From Herbiconiux moechotypicola (GTDB lineage Bacteria > Actinomycetota > Actinomycetes > Actinomycetales > Microbacteriaceae): a stretch of 64,000 bases of DNA. The position numbers and the translations under genes were made by a program. The notes under the pieces were generated by a model that was given only the letters and a program-made list of their open reading frames with translations, did no database searches and was not told the origin of the DNA. The DNA is taken from positions 124,001-188,000 of the forward strand of contig NZ_JANLCN010000008.1 of assembly GCF_024979255.1 (NCBI RefSeq), written 5' to 3'. This document shows, one piece after another, positions 41,696 through 49,790 of the stretch; the stretch's first letter is position 1, and each line of letters starts with the position of its first letter.

Positions 41696-41702
41696 CCCTT
41701 CG

Positions 41703-41708
41703 AGCCTA
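41703..41708 (-). promoter_or_regulatory. -10 box (TAGGCT) before the FBP gene
   Basis: On the minus strand, TAGGCT then 7 bp then ATG 41695; leaderless layout. Confidence 0.5.
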
Positions 41709-41749
41709 AGCCATCCCGCGCCGACCGGGTCGGCCCGCGGCCCGGTGCC

Positions 41750-43531
41750 TCACACCGAGGCCCGTGCGATCGCGTCGGCGGCCCTGATGAGCGCGAGGTG
41801 CGAGAACGCTTGAGGGGTATTGCCCACCTGCCGTGCCCCCTCCACGTCGTACTCCTCCGACAGGAGGCCCACGTCGTTCGAGAGGCCCACGAGCCGGTCC
41901 ATCAGTGCGCGCGCATCCTCGAGCCGGCCCGAGCGGGCGTATTGCTGCACCAACCAGAACGAGCAGGCGAGAAAAGGATGCTCGGTGCCGGCGAGGCCGT
42001 CGACCCCCGAACTCGTGCGGTAGCGCAGGAGCAGCCCGTCTTTCAGGAGGTCGCGCTCGATGGCGGCGACCGTGCCGAGCATCCGCGGGTCGTCGGGGGC
42101 GACGAAGCCGATCTGCGCGAGCAGCAGCAGCGAGGCGTCGACCTCGGTCGACCCGTAGTACTGCACGAAGGTGCCGAGCGAGGCGTCGTAGCCCTTCTCC
42201 TCGATCTCGGCCCGGATGCGATCGCGCAGCGTCTCCCAGCGCTCGACCGGGCCGTCGAGCCCGTACTGGCGGACGGCCTCCACCCCGCAGGCGAACGCCG
42301 CCCAGATCATGGCGCGCGAGTGCGTGAACGCCTGCTGGGGGCCTCTGATCTCCCAGATGCCGTTGTCGAGCCTGTCCCAGGTGTCTTCGAGAAAGCCGAG
42401 CAGGGCCCGCTGCAGCGGCCAGGAGTACTCGTCTTCGTCGACGCCGATGCGGCGGGCCTCGCGGAGGGCGATCATGAGCTCGCCGAAGATGTCACCCTGG
42501 TACTGGGTCGAAGCACCGTTGCCGACGCGCACCGGCTTCGCGCCGAGATACCCCGGCAGGCTGTCGAGTTCGTACTCGGGCAGATGCCGCTCGCCCGCGA
42601 GACCGTACATGATCTGGATGTCGGCCGGGTCGCCCGCGATCGCCCGCAGCAGCCAGTGCCGCCAGTGGCTGGCTTCGGACTCGTAGCCATACACCATGAG
42701 GGCGTTGAGGGTGAGGGAGGCGTCGCGGATCCAGCAGTAGCGGTAGTCCCAGTTGCGCGACCCGCCGAACTGCTCGGGAAGGCTCGTGGTGGCCGCGGCC
42801 ACGATGCCGCCGGTGTCTTCGTGGGTGAGCGCGCGCAGCACGAGGAGCGAGCGCTCGACGGCGTCTCTCCAGGGACCAGTGACGTCCGCCGCGGAGGCCC
42901 ACTCGCGCCACCAGGCCTCGGTGTCGTCGAGCTGCTCCGACACGTCGAGCGCGCCGGGAGGAGTGCGGTGCGAGGGGAACCAGGTGAGCACGATGTCGAC
43001 CACCTCGTCGGCCGCCACGTCGAACTCGGCCACGTGCGCGTTCGCCGCGTCGTCGGCGTGCAGGGCGGGCCCCCGCACCACGACGGCATCGGGGCCGGCG
43101 ACACCGACCACCGCGTTGTCGCCGAGGCCGGGGGCCTGGCGCATCCAGGGCAGGGCGTCGGCGTAGCCGAAGCGCACTGTGAGCTCCTCGCGCATCCGCA
43201 CTGTGCCCGACACACCTCGGATGCGCCGCACCACGTCGGCGCGTCCGTCGCCCTTGGGCATGGCGTCGGTCACGACGACCACGCCGTCCGGCGTCTCCCA
43301 CCGGGTCTCGAGAACGAAGGTGCCCTCGCGGTAGGCGCGGCTCGACGTGGCCTGCGCGTGGGTGGGGGCGAGCAGCCAACGGCCGTGGTCGGGGTCGCCG
43401 AGGAGCGCGCCGAAGGTGGAGGGCGAGTCGAAGCGGGGGAGGCAGAGCCAGTCGATCGAGCCGTCCCGGCCGACCAGGGCGGCGGTGTGGCAGTCGCCGA
43501 TGACGGCGTAGTCCTCGATGGGAAGGGGCAT
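41750..43531 (-). CDS. Glycoside hydrolase family 15 enzyme (trehalase/glucoamylase-like)
   Basis: 593 residues. The N-terminal beta-sandwich starts IEDYAVIGDCHTAALVGRDG and SIDWLCLPRFDSPSTFGALL, the hallmark of bacterial GH15 proteins; the (alpha/alpha)6 barrel has WDYRYCWIRDASLTLNALM, the proposed catalytic acid in GIWEIRGPQQAFTHSRAMIW, and EHPFLACSFWLVQQYARSGR. Mycobacterial members are trehalases. Cytoplasmic (no signal). ATG at 43531 chosen because the longer frame to 43708 has no ribosome site and the family starts here. Confidence 0.9.
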   Translation of the reverse strand: MPLPIEDYAVIGDCHTAALVGRDGSIDWLCLPRFDSPSTFGALLGDPDHGRWLLAPTHAQATSSRAYREGTFVLETRWETPDGVVVVTDAMPKGDGRADVVRRIRGVSGTVRMREELTVRFGYADALPWMRQAPGLGDNAVVGVAGPDAVVVRGPALHADDAANAHVAEFDVAADEVVDIVLTWFPSHRTPPGALDVSEQLDDTEAWWREWASAADVTGPWRDAVERSLLVLRALTHEDTGGIVAAATTSLPEQFGGSRNWDYRYCWIRDASLTLNALMVYGYESEASHWRHWLLRAIAGDPADIQIMYGLAGERHLPEYELDSLPGYLGAKPVRVGNGASTQYQGDIFGELMIALREARRIGVDEDEYSWPLQRALLGFLEDTWDRLDNGIWEIRGPQQAFTHSRAMIWAAFACGVEAVRQYGLDGPVERWETLRDRIRAEIEEKGYDASLGTFVQYYGSTEVDASLLLLAQIGFVAPDDPRMLGTVAAIERDLLKDGLLLRYRTSSGVDGLAGTEHPFLACSFWLVQQYARSGRLEDARALMDRLVGLSNDVGLLSEEYDVEGARQVGNTPQAFSHLALIRAADAIARASV

Positions 43532-43598
43532 GGTTCGATTCTGGCCTGATCGCCGAGACGGTGGGGCGAGGGGCCGGGTTGTGCTGGTGGGGAGCCTG

Positions 43599-44324
43599 TT
43601 GAAGAATGTTCGGGTGAGAGCCCGCGACAGTGTGATCGGCGTCGTCGCCATGACGTTCGTGTTCGGGGTCGCCGTCGCCACCTCCGTGCCGGCCGCGTCG
43701 CTGGCCACGGTCGGCGATTTCGGGTCGGTGCAGTTCGACGCCGAGGGGGCGTCGGCCCAGGTCTTCGCGGGGTCGGGCGATGGTGATCTGCCCGCGGTGG
43801 CGCGTGACGGCTACGTCATCCACACCCCCACTCCGACTCCCACGCCGAAGGCGGTCTCGTCTCAGGGCGGATACGGGGGAGCGCAGTGCCAGGCCGGCGC
43901 CGACGCGTCGCCCGAGGCCACGGAGTTCTCGTGGGTGTACCCCGACGGCTTCCGCATGTCCGACGGGTTCGGGCCTCGGGCCGAGGGGTTCCACAAGGGT
44001 GTCGACATGCTCAACGGCCCGGGGGTGCCCGTGCACGCGATCGCGGCGGGCACGGTGATCGCCGCGTCGGGCAACGGGGGCACTGGCGGGGTGTATCTCG
44101 CGATCGCGCACAAGGTGGGTGGCCAGGCTCTCTGCAGCATGTACATGCACTTCCAGGACGGTTCGCTGATGGTCGGCGTCGGCGACGCGGTGACGGCGGG
44201 CCAGGTGATCGGCCTCACGGGCCGCACCGGCAACGCCACCACCGAGCACACCCACTTCGAGCTCTACGGCGCCGACGGCGCCCGCTTCGACCCCATGCCC
44301 TTCATGACCGAACACGCCGGCTGA
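43599..44324 (+). CDS. Secreted M23-family metallopeptidase (peptidoglycan endopeptidase-like)
   Basis: About 241 residues. A hydrophobic signal (SVIGVVAMTFVFGVAVATSV) and a Thr-Pro linker (HTPTPTPTPKAV) precede the LytM domain: FGPRAEGFHKGVDMLNGPG (His and Asp zinc ligands), MYMHFQDGS, and TEHTHFELY (the HxH motif), so the zinc site is complete. It should cleave peptidoglycan cross-bridges. The start is uncertain: TTG 43599 has GGGGAG upstream, GTG 43581 and GTG 43614 are alternatives. Divergent from the GH15 gene. Confidence 0.85.
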   Translation: MKNVRVRARDSVIGVVAMTFVFGVAVATSVPAASLATVGDFGSVQFDAEGASAQVFAGSGDGDLPAVARDGYVIHTPTPTPTPKAVSSQGGYGGAQCQAGADASPEATEFSWVYPDGFRMSDGFGPRAEGFHKGVDMLNGPGVPVHAIAAGTVIAASGNGGTGGVYLAIAHKVGGQALCSMYMHFQDGSLMVGVGDAVTAGQVIGLTGRTGNATTEHTHFELYGADGARFDPMPFMTEHAG

Positions 44325-44443
44325 GCGCTCCTCACCGCCGCCCACGCCACTGGTCGCCCCCCGTGGGCTGTCACCCACGCGGCCGACCGCCGCGGACACC
44401 GGCCCCCCTCCTGCCGGTCGGATGGTCGGCCCGGTCGGACCGT

Positions 44444-44478
44444 GCACTCGGGTTGCCCACGGCACTCGGGTTGCCCAC
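44444..44478 (+). repeat. 18-bp tandem repeat
   Basis: GCACTCGGGTTGCCCAC occurs at 44444-44460 and 44462-44478, in the 364-bp convergent gap 44325-44688. Confidence 0.8.
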
Positions 44479-44500
44479 TCGCCCGCCCGGCCCGAAGGCC

Positions 44501-44521
44501 AGCATGGGGCTGCCCCATGCT
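44501..44521. terminator. Perfect hairpin in the convergent gap
   Basis: AGCATGGGGC-T-GCCCCATGCT, 10-bp arms around one base. Probably a terminator for the M23 gene, though 177 bp downstream of its stop and without a U tract. Confidence 0.55.
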
Positions 44522-44544
44522 CGCCGGCGGCGCCACCACTCCTG

Positions 44545-44617
44545 GTTCACAACGCCACGAATCACGACTATCCAGCCGCTATAGACGTCTGATGCCCTGA
44601 TTCGTGGCGTTGTGAAC
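44545..44617. repeat. 20-bp perfect inverted repeat with 33-bp spacer
   Basis: GTTCACAACGCCACGAATCA (44545-44564) and its exact reverse complement TGATTCGTGGCGTTGTGAAC (44598-44617) enclose an AT-richer 33-bp segment. The two arms are identical to the last base, which suggests recent origin or strong selection. It lies between convergent genes ending at 44324 and 44689. A bidirectional terminator, a small mobile-element remnant or a recombination site are all possible. Confidence 0.9.
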
Positions 44618-44688
44618 GGTCGTGGGCGGTGGGCGGTGGGTCGTGCGCGGAGCGGGGCGCGCCAGCGCGGGCGCGCCCCGCGGCGCTC

Positions 44689-46017
44689 CTACCCGAGGTG
44701 CGTGGCGAGCTGGTCGTAGGTGGTGGCGGAGATGGTGTTCAGGCCGCCGAGCACGACGATGCGGGTGGGGTTGAGGCGGTCGAGCTCGCCGGCGGTCGCG
44801 GTGGGGATGCCGTCACGGGTGACGAGGAGCACCGGGGCGTGCGCATTGATGGCGGCGGCGGAACCGGAGAGCGCGTCGGGGAAGACCTCGCCCGAGGCCA
44901 CGTACACCGTGCGGTCGACCAGGGGCAGGAACGTCTTCTGCGACACCGTCGCCGAGGTCGCGTAGCGATCGGCACCCGCGATCCGCGTGCTCACGAGCCC
45001 TGCGATCCCGTCGAGCTGCGTGCGCGTCGCGTCGCTGATCGTGTTGGTGCCGCCGAGCACCACGAGCGCCAGCGGCTTCAGCCGCGCTAGCTCCGTGGCC
45101 ACCGCACCCGGCACGCCGTCTTTCTGCACCAGCAGCACCGGCCCGCCGAGCCGGCCGGCCGCCGCCGAGCCCGACAGCGCGTCAGGGAACACCTCGCCCG
45201 ACGCGATGTAGACGACCGGACGCAGAGGGCCGAACACCCTGGCCGACACCGCGGCCGACACCGCGAACCGGTCTGCCCCGTCGACCCGCTCGACATCGAG
45301 CGCACCATAGGCGCCCAGCGCCGTCTCCACGGCGGCGGAGACCGTGTTCACCCCGCCGAGCAGCACGATGTGATCGGGCTCGAGCCGCCGCAGCTCCGTG
45401 TCGACGGAGAGGGGGATCGCGTTCTTCTGCACCAGCAGCACCGGAGCACCCTCGGCTCCGGCCGCGGCCGAGGCCGACAGTGCGTCGGGGAAGACCTCGC
45501 CCGACGCCACGTAGACGGTGGAGACCCCGGTCGTGAACTTCTGGGCCGACACCGAGGCCGACGTGGCATACCGGTCGACCCCGCTGATGCGTTCGATGAC
45601 CGGCGTGGTCGTGATGGTGACCGTGGCACTCGACCCCGCGCACAGCGCCAGCGGCACGGGCAGCTTGAGGCAGTAGCTGAAGGTGTCGGCCCCGGCCCAG
45701 CCGTCGAGAGGCGTGTAGGTGAACGACCCGTCGAGACCGATGTCGGAGAGCGTGCCGTGCGCCGGCGGCGTCTCGAGCGAGATGAGGAGGCCGAGGCCCA
45801 CGTCGATGCCGAGATCGTTGGCGAGCAGGCCGCCGCCCGCATCCACCCCCAGAACGGCCCCGGTGGCCACCGTGTACGTGTCGTCGACCGCGTCGGCATC
45901 GGCCGCGTGGGCCGCGGTCGGCGCCGCGAGGACGGCCGCACCCACGACGGTGGCGCTGAGCATCGCGCTGAGGATCGCACCGTGGATCGAACTGTGGCGC
46001 GGAATGAGTCGGGACAT
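44689..46017 (-). CDS. Secreted cell-wall-binding repeat (CWB2) protein with one cadherin-like domain
   Basis: 442 residues. Signal peptide (ILSAMLSATVVGAAVLAAPT, cleavage near AHAADA). Residues about 40-135 form an Ig/cadherin-like domain (DDTYTVATGAVLGVDAGGGL; GSFTYTPLDGWAGADTFSY). Then three CWB2 repeats, each with RISGVDRYATSA-type start, VYVASGEVFPDALS core and ALVVLGGTNTIS end. CWB2 repeats anchor proteins to the cell wall; with only one extra domain this is probably a surface adhesin or envelope structural protein. ATG has AGGAGGG upstream. Confidence 0.92.
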   Translation of the reverse strand: MSRLIPRHSSIHGAILSAMLSATVVGAAVLAAPTAAHAADADAVDDTYTVATGAVLGVDAGGGLLANDLGIDVGLGLLISLETPPAHGTLSDIGLDGSFTYTPLDGWAGADTFSYCLKLPVPLALCAGSSATVTITTTPVIERISGVDRYATSASVSAQKFTTGVSTVYVASGEVFPDALSASAAAGAEGAPVLLVQKNAIPLSVDTELRRLEPDHIVLLGGVNTVSAAVETALGAYGALDVERVDGADRFAVSAAVSARVFGPLRPVVYIASGEVFPDALSGSAAAGRLGGPVLLVQKDGVPGAVATELARLKPLALVVLGGTNTISDATRTQLDGIAGLVSTRIAGADRYATSATVSQKTFLPLVDRTVYVASGEVFPDALSGSAAAINAHAPVLLVTRDGIPTATAGELDRLNPTRIVVLGGLNTISATTYDQLATHLG

Positions 46018-46100
46018 GGGTCACCCTCCTGGAACAGGGCGGTCAGATGCGCCGCCGTGCCCCCATCTTCGGCGCGACCCTGCGTGGGGTGAGGTGAGTA

Positions 46101-46125
46101 GTTACTGCTCTGTGTTTACTGCTCT
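46101..46125. repeat. Short tandem repeat at the terC stop codon
   Basis: TTACTGCTCT occurs at 46102-46111 and 46116-46125, so the terC stop region (EQ-stop) is partly duplicated downstream of itself. Confidence 0.6.
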
Positions 46126-47111
46126 ATGGAATCGCGCTCGCGGGAGCCGCGCCCGCGCATCCGGATCAGCGACGCCACCGTCGCCACCGCCATCGACAGG
46201 ATGATGACCCCGAGCGAGGTCCACGTGTCGATGTCGGGGATCCACTCCAGCGGGTGGCCGCCGTTGATGAACGGCACCTCGTTCTCGTGCAGCGCGTGGA
46301 ACACCAGCTTCACCCCGATGAACGCCAGGATGAACGCGATGCCGTAGTGCAGGTACACCAGCCGGTCGAGCAGCCCGCCGAGCAGGAAGTACAGCTGCCG
46401 GAGCCCCATCAGCGCGAACACGTTCGCCGTGAACACGAGGAACGGCGACTGCGTGATGCCGAAGATGGCCGGGATGGAGTCGAGCGCGAACAGCAGGTCG
46501 GTGGAGCCGAGCGCGAGGAACACGATGATCATCGGCGTCCACATCTTCTTGCCGCCCACGACGGTGCGCACCTTGGCGCCGTCGAAGTCGTCGGAGATGG
46601 AGATGCGCCGGCGCAGCATGCGCACGAAGGCGTTCTCGCCGTCGCCGTCGTCGCCGTGCCCGAACGCCTGCTTCCACGCGGTGTAGAGCAGGAACGCGCC
46701 GAAGATGTAGAAGATCCAGCTGAGCGACTCGATCAGCTGCGCGCCGATCAGGATGAAGATGCCGCGGAGCACCAGCGCGATGATGATGCCCACCATCAGC
46801 GCCTCCTGCTGGTACTTCCGGGGCACGCTGAACCGGCTCATGATGATGATGAACACGAACAGGTTGTCGATCGAGAGGCTGTACTCGGTGAGCCATCCCG
46901 CGAGGAACTGCCCCGCCGGCTCACCGCCCGCCACGAACAGCATGATGAGCGCGAACACGAGCGCGAGCCCCACGTAGAACACCACCCAGAGGGTGGCCTC
47001 CTTCACCGACGGGACGTGTGGTCGCTTGAACGCGAGGAACAGGTCGGCCGCGAGGATGAGCACGAGCACGACGAGCGATGTGACCTCGAAGGCCAAGGGG
47101 ATTTCGGGCAC
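46116..47111 (-). CDS. TerC-family integral membrane protein
   Basis: 331 residues with about nine helices. Family markers: [80 protein letters not shown] and a cytoplasmic loop. The conserved acidic residues within membrane helices (SIDN, ALDSIPA) are those thought to carry Mn2+; TerC/Alx proteins export manganese, often with secreted metalloenzymes. GTG start has a TACCAT box 6 bp upstream. Divergent from the YqhA-type gene. Confidence 0.92.
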   Translation of the reverse strand: MPEIPLAFEVTSLVVLVLILAADLFLAFKRPHVPSVKEATLWVVFYVGLALVFALIMLFVAGGEPAGQFLAGWLTEYSLSIDNLFVFIIIMSRFSVPRKYQQEALMVGIIIALVLRGIFILIGAQLIESLSWIFYIFGAFLLYTAWKQAFGHGDDGDGENAFVRMLRRRISISDDFDGAKVRTVVGGKKMWTPMIIVFLALGSTDLLFALDSIPAIFGITQSPFLVFTANVFALMGLRQLYFLLGGLLDRLVYLHYGIAFILAFIGVKLVFHALHENEVPFINGGHPLEWIPDIDTWTSLGVIILSMAVATVASLIRMRGRGSRERDSIEQ

Positions 47112-47117
47112 CCGGCC

Positions 47118-47123
47118 ATGGTA
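47118..47123 (-). promoter_or_regulatory. -10 box (TACCAT) for terC, probable leaderless
   Basis: On the minus strand TACCAT, 6 bp, then GTG 47111. Confidence 0.55.
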
Positions 47124-47158
47124 CAGGCAGGCCGGGCAGACCCCCAGGCTGGCCCCGT

Positions 47159-47164
47159 TATGAT
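47159..47164 (+). promoter_or_regulatory. -10 box (TATGAT) for the YqhA-type gene, probable leaderless
   Basis: TATGAT, close to consensus, ends 6 bp before GTG 47171. It faces away from the terC box 36 bp away. Confidence 0.6.
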
Positions 47165-47170
47165 TCTCGC

Positions 47171-47956
47171 GTGAGCCGAGACGACCGCCCCGACCGCACC
47201 GACCGAACCCCCCGCTTCGCCCCCACGGCGCGCACGCTGGGCTATTTCATCTTCGCCAGCCGCTGGCTGCAGGCACCCCTGTACCTCGGCCTCATCGTCG
47301 CCCAGGTCATCTACGTGATCGTCTTCATGGTCGACCTGTGGCACATCATCGAAGACCAGGTGCTGCACAACTGGTCCACCATCGACGAGACCGTCGTCAT
47401 GCTGGCCGTCCTCGGCCTCATCGACGTGGTCATGATCGCGAACCTGCTGATCATGGTCATCATCGGCGGGTACGAGACCTTCGTCTCGCGCCTCCACGTG
47501 AGCGGCCATCCGGATGAGCCGGAGTGGCTCTCGCATGTCAACACCAACCTGCTCAAGGTGAAGCTGGCGGTGTCGATCATCTCGATCTCGTCCATCCACC
47601 TTCTGCGCACCTTCATCGAGGTGGGCGACATCGGCGCGCCGAACCAGGAATCCGACACCGGCGAGACCTACACCGAGGCCGGCGTGTTCTGGCAGGTGGT
47701 CATCCACCTCTCGTTCGTCGTGTCGGCCATCGCGCTGGCGGTCATCGACCGCATGTCGCATCACGGGCCACGGGGCAAGAAGGCCGTCGACGCCACCGAG
47801 CCGACTGCGATCGGTCCGGATGCGGCCACCTCGGCACCCACCCCGGCCCGGGCGCCCGAGCCGCCGCCCGTGCCGGCCGGTGCCGTGCCCGTGGGTGCCG
47901 TGCCTGTGAACGCCGTGCGCGGCTACCTCATCGACGGCAAGTTCGTCGAGGCCTGA
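47171..47956 (+). CDS. YqhA-family (UPF0114) membrane protein
   Basis: 261 residues. Core matches the YqhA family: [47 protein letters not shown], and [20 protein letters not shown], with four membrane helices. The C-terminal 70 residues are a Pro/Ala/Val-rich tail not found in short homologues. Function of the family is not settled. No direct link with the neighbouring genes is apparent. Confidence 0.9.
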   Translation: MSRDDRPDRTDRTPRFAPTARTLGYFIFASRWLQAPLYLGLIVAQVIYVIVFMVDLWHIIEDQVLHNWSTIDETVVMLAVLGLIDVVMIANLLIMVIIGGYETFVSRLHVSGHPDEPEWLSHVNTNLLKVKLAVSIISISSIHLLRTFIEVGDIGAPNQESDTGETYTEAGVFWQVVIHLSFVVSAIALAVIDRMSHHGPRGKKAVDATEPTAIGPDAATSAPTPARAPEPPPVPAGAVPVGAVPVNAVRGYLIDGKFVEA

Positions 47957-48005
47957 TCCGCCGCCACCCGCCCGGCACGACACCCGCCCGGCCTGGCCGC
48001 CGGGC

Positions 48006-48668
48006 TCAGCGCCCGCCGGTCCGCAGCTGCTCGCGGAACTCGGCCTGCACCTCGCCCAGCCGCGCCCTCAGCCGCGCCACGAGCGCCGGGTCGAGCGCAC
48101 GCGCAGAGGCTTTGCGCAGCTCGCCGCGCAATGCCTGCCGGAACTCGGTGAGCGCGATGTCGGCGTCGCGCAGCGCCGCCGCCGACTCGGCGCGCGTCGG
48201 GAACCCCTCGCCGTCCGCCGACGGAGCTGGCTCCCACGTCGCCGAGGCGCGGGTGGAGGCTCCGCTCGCCTTCGCGGCCGAGCGCGCATCCCGCGCGGCC
48301 GACGCCAGGTCGGCCTTGAGGCTCCGCATCGCCTGGTTCACCCCCGAGCGCACCTCGTCGGCCAGGCGGCGCACCGAGTCGGAGAGCTCCTCCTCGATGT
48401 CGTCGAGCTCGCCGCGGCGTGCCTCGAGCTCGGCGCGACCCGCATCCGTGATGGCGTAGACGGTCTTGCGCCCGTCGGCGGTCTTGGTGACGAGCCCCTC
48501 TTCTTCGAGCTTGGCCAGCCTCGGGTAGATGGTGCCGGCGCTCGGGCTGTAGGTGCCGCCGAAGCGGTCGCTCAGCGACTGGATGAGCTCGTAGCCGTGC
48601 TTGGGCGACTCGTCGAGCAGGCTCAGCAGGTAGAGCCGCAGGTGGCCGTGCCCGAACACGGGGCTCAT
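48006..48668 (-). CDS. PadR-family transcriptional regulator
   Basis: 220 residues. PadR winged helix: HLRLYLLSLLDESPKHGYEL, IQSLSDRFGGTYSPSAGTIY, PRLAKLEEEGLV. A long helical C-terminal part (from about 80) mediates dimerisation. ATG overlaps the upstream DUF4097 gene by 4 bp. It probably represses its own operon through the repeated boxes at 49557-49620. Confidence 0.9.
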   Translation of the reverse strand: MSPVFGHGHLRLYLLSLLDESPKHGYELIQSLSDRFGGTYSPSAGTIYPRLAKLEEEGLVTKTADGRKTVYAITDAGRAELEARRGELDDIEEELSDSVRRLADEVRSGVNQAMRSLKADLASAARDARSAAKASGASTRASATWEPAPSADGEGFPTRAESAAALRDADIALTEFRQALRGELRKASARALDPALVARLRARLGEVQAEFREQLRTGGR

Positions 48669-49528
48669 GCCGAGGCCTCCTCGCCGGTCGGGGCGCCGGT
48701 CGCCGCATCCGCCGTGCCGTCAGCACCCGCACCCTCCCGGAACACCACCGAGATGTTGCCCGACACCGAGTTCGCGCGGAACTCCGTCCACGCCCCGTCG
48801 AGCTCGCCCGTGGTGCCGTTGTAGCCGCCGCCGCGCAGCCCCTTGATGGTGGAGGGACCGAGCTGCAGCGTGCCCGAGACCGAGTTCACGTTGTAGCGCG
48901 CGGCCACCGACTCCTCGAAGCGCACCGTGAGGTCGCCCGAGACGGTGTTGTTCTGGATCTCGTCGGGCGTGCCCGTGGTGTCGACGAACACCTCGCCCGA
49001 CACCCCGTCGGCCGAGAACCGGCGGATGGCACCCTGCACCGTGATGTCGCCCGACACGGTGTGGGCGTTCACGAGCCCGCGGTGCTCGCGCACCGACACC
49101 TCGCCGCTGACGGTGTTCACCTCGAGGTCTCCGGTGACCGAGTCGATCACCAGGTCGCCGTTCACGGTGCTCACCCGCGCATCCGTCTGCAGTCCCGAGA
49201 TGAGGGCGGAGGCCGAGATGACGCCGAACTTCAGAGCGACGTCACGCGGCACGAGGATGCTGATGTCGACCTTCGCATTGCCGCGCCACGACTTGAACAC
49301 CTCGATGAAGTTGTCCCAGCGCAGCTGGGGGTGGTCGATCTCGAGGCGGTCGCCGTCGATCGAGATCTTCAGCTCCTTGCCCGACACGTCGTGCACCTCG
49401 ACCCGGGCGCCGGGCTCGTCGTGCCCGATGACGTCGATCTTGCCGCCGATGAGGCCGACCTTGAGCGAGCGCACGAGCGCCAGGTCGATGACTTTCGGAC
49501 CGGTGACGATCCACTTCTCCAGCACCAC
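48665..49528 (-). CDS. DUF4097-family beta-repeat protein
   Basis: 287 residues of repeating short beta-strands with the recurring SVSG/TVSGD/TVNGD turn (VNTVSGEVSVREHRGLVNAH, TVSGDLTVRFEESV, SVSGTLQLGPSTIKG), a right-handed beta-helix-like solenoid. No signal or membrane helix. DUF4097 proteins are often paired with PadR regulators and membrane-stress genes; function unknown. GTG start at 49528 with AGGAGG 6 bp upstream (a second GTG follows at 49525). Confidence 0.88.
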   Translation of the reverse strand: MVLEKWIVTGPKVIDLALVRSLKVGLIGGKIDVIGHDEPGARVEVHDVSGKELKISIDGDRLEIDHPQLRWDNFIEVFKSWRGNAKVDISILVPRDVALKFGVISASALISGLQTDARVSTVNGDLVIDSVTGDLEVNTVSGEVSVREHRGLVNAHTVSGDITVQGAIRRFSADGVSGEVFVDTTGTPDEIQNNTVSGDLTVRFEESVAARYNVNSVSGTLQLGPSTIKGLRGGGYNGTTGELDGAWTEFRANSVSGNISVVFREGAGADGTADAATGAPTGEEASA

Positions 49529-49556
49529 GGTGTCCTCCTAGGTCACACTCTCGCGT

Positions 49557-49620
49557 TATATCGCGTCTTGATGACCAACACGGTATATCGCGTCGTCACG
49601 CAAGTCAAGCTATATCGCGT
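49557..49620 (-). promoter_or_regulatory. Three TATATCGCGT boxes at exact 27-bp intervals (PadR operator array) with promoter
   Basis: TATATCGCGT (plus-strand reading) occurs at 49557-49566, 49584-49593 and 49611-49620, each start 27 bp apart, upstream of the DUF4097-PadR operon. On the minus strand this reads ACGCGATATA; candidate -35 TTGACT and TATAAC -10 elements lie among the boxes. Regular spacing indicates cooperative binding, most likely autorepression by PadR. Confidence 0.8.
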
Positions 49621-49666
49621 TGTGCGGGGATGGCCGGATGCGCGGAGCGCGCGGGAGCGGCGGTGG

Positions 49667-49672
49667 TAGGAT
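49667..49672 (+). promoter_or_regulatory. -10 box (TAGGAT) of the leucine leader transcript
   Basis: TAGGAT ends 6 bp before the GTG of the leader peptide at 49679, so the leader is predicted to be translated from the first base of the transcript. Confidence 0.6.
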
Positions 49673-49678
49673 GGGCGC

Positions 49679-49723
49679 GTGCTGTTCGGTCGGCTTCTCC
49701 TTCGCTGCCGCGACGAGTCCTAG
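49679..49723 (+). CDS. Leucine leader peptide (attenuator) upstream of leuCD
   Basis: A 14-codon reading frame, MLFGRLLLRCRDES then TAG, with four Leu codons of which three are consecutive (CTT CTC CTT). CTT is rare in this GC-rich sequence, which favours stalling when charged tRNA-Leu is low. It starts right at the predicted transcription start and its end runs into a perfect hairpin. This is the layout of ribosome-mediated attenuation known for leucine genes in Actinobacteria. Confidence 0.75.
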   Translation: MLFGRLLLRCRDES

Positions 49724-49746
49724 TTCTCAGGCCTCCCTCGTCGCGG
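49708..49746 (+). promoter_or_regulatory. Attenuator hairpin of the leucine leader
   Basis: CCGCGACGAG (49708-49717) and CTCGTCGCGG (49737-49746) form a perfect 10-bp stem with a 19-base loop. The left arm lies in the last leader codons, so a ribosome finishing the peptide would open the stem, whereas one stalled at the Leu codons would leave it free. Which state terminates cannot be told by eye. Confidence 0.7.
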
Positions 49747-49790
49747 AGTTCGTCGTTGGCTGACCCTCTACCCTCGAAGGACACACACGC

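Noticed and set aside
41549-43549. 666-codon plus-strand reading frame opposite the GH15 gene
   Set aside because: Antisense shadow from high GC at third positions; no family motifs, and the minus-strand protein is clearly GH15.
44545-44617. Insertion sequence
   Set aside because: The inverted arms enclose only 33 bp with no transposase or flanking target duplication visible.
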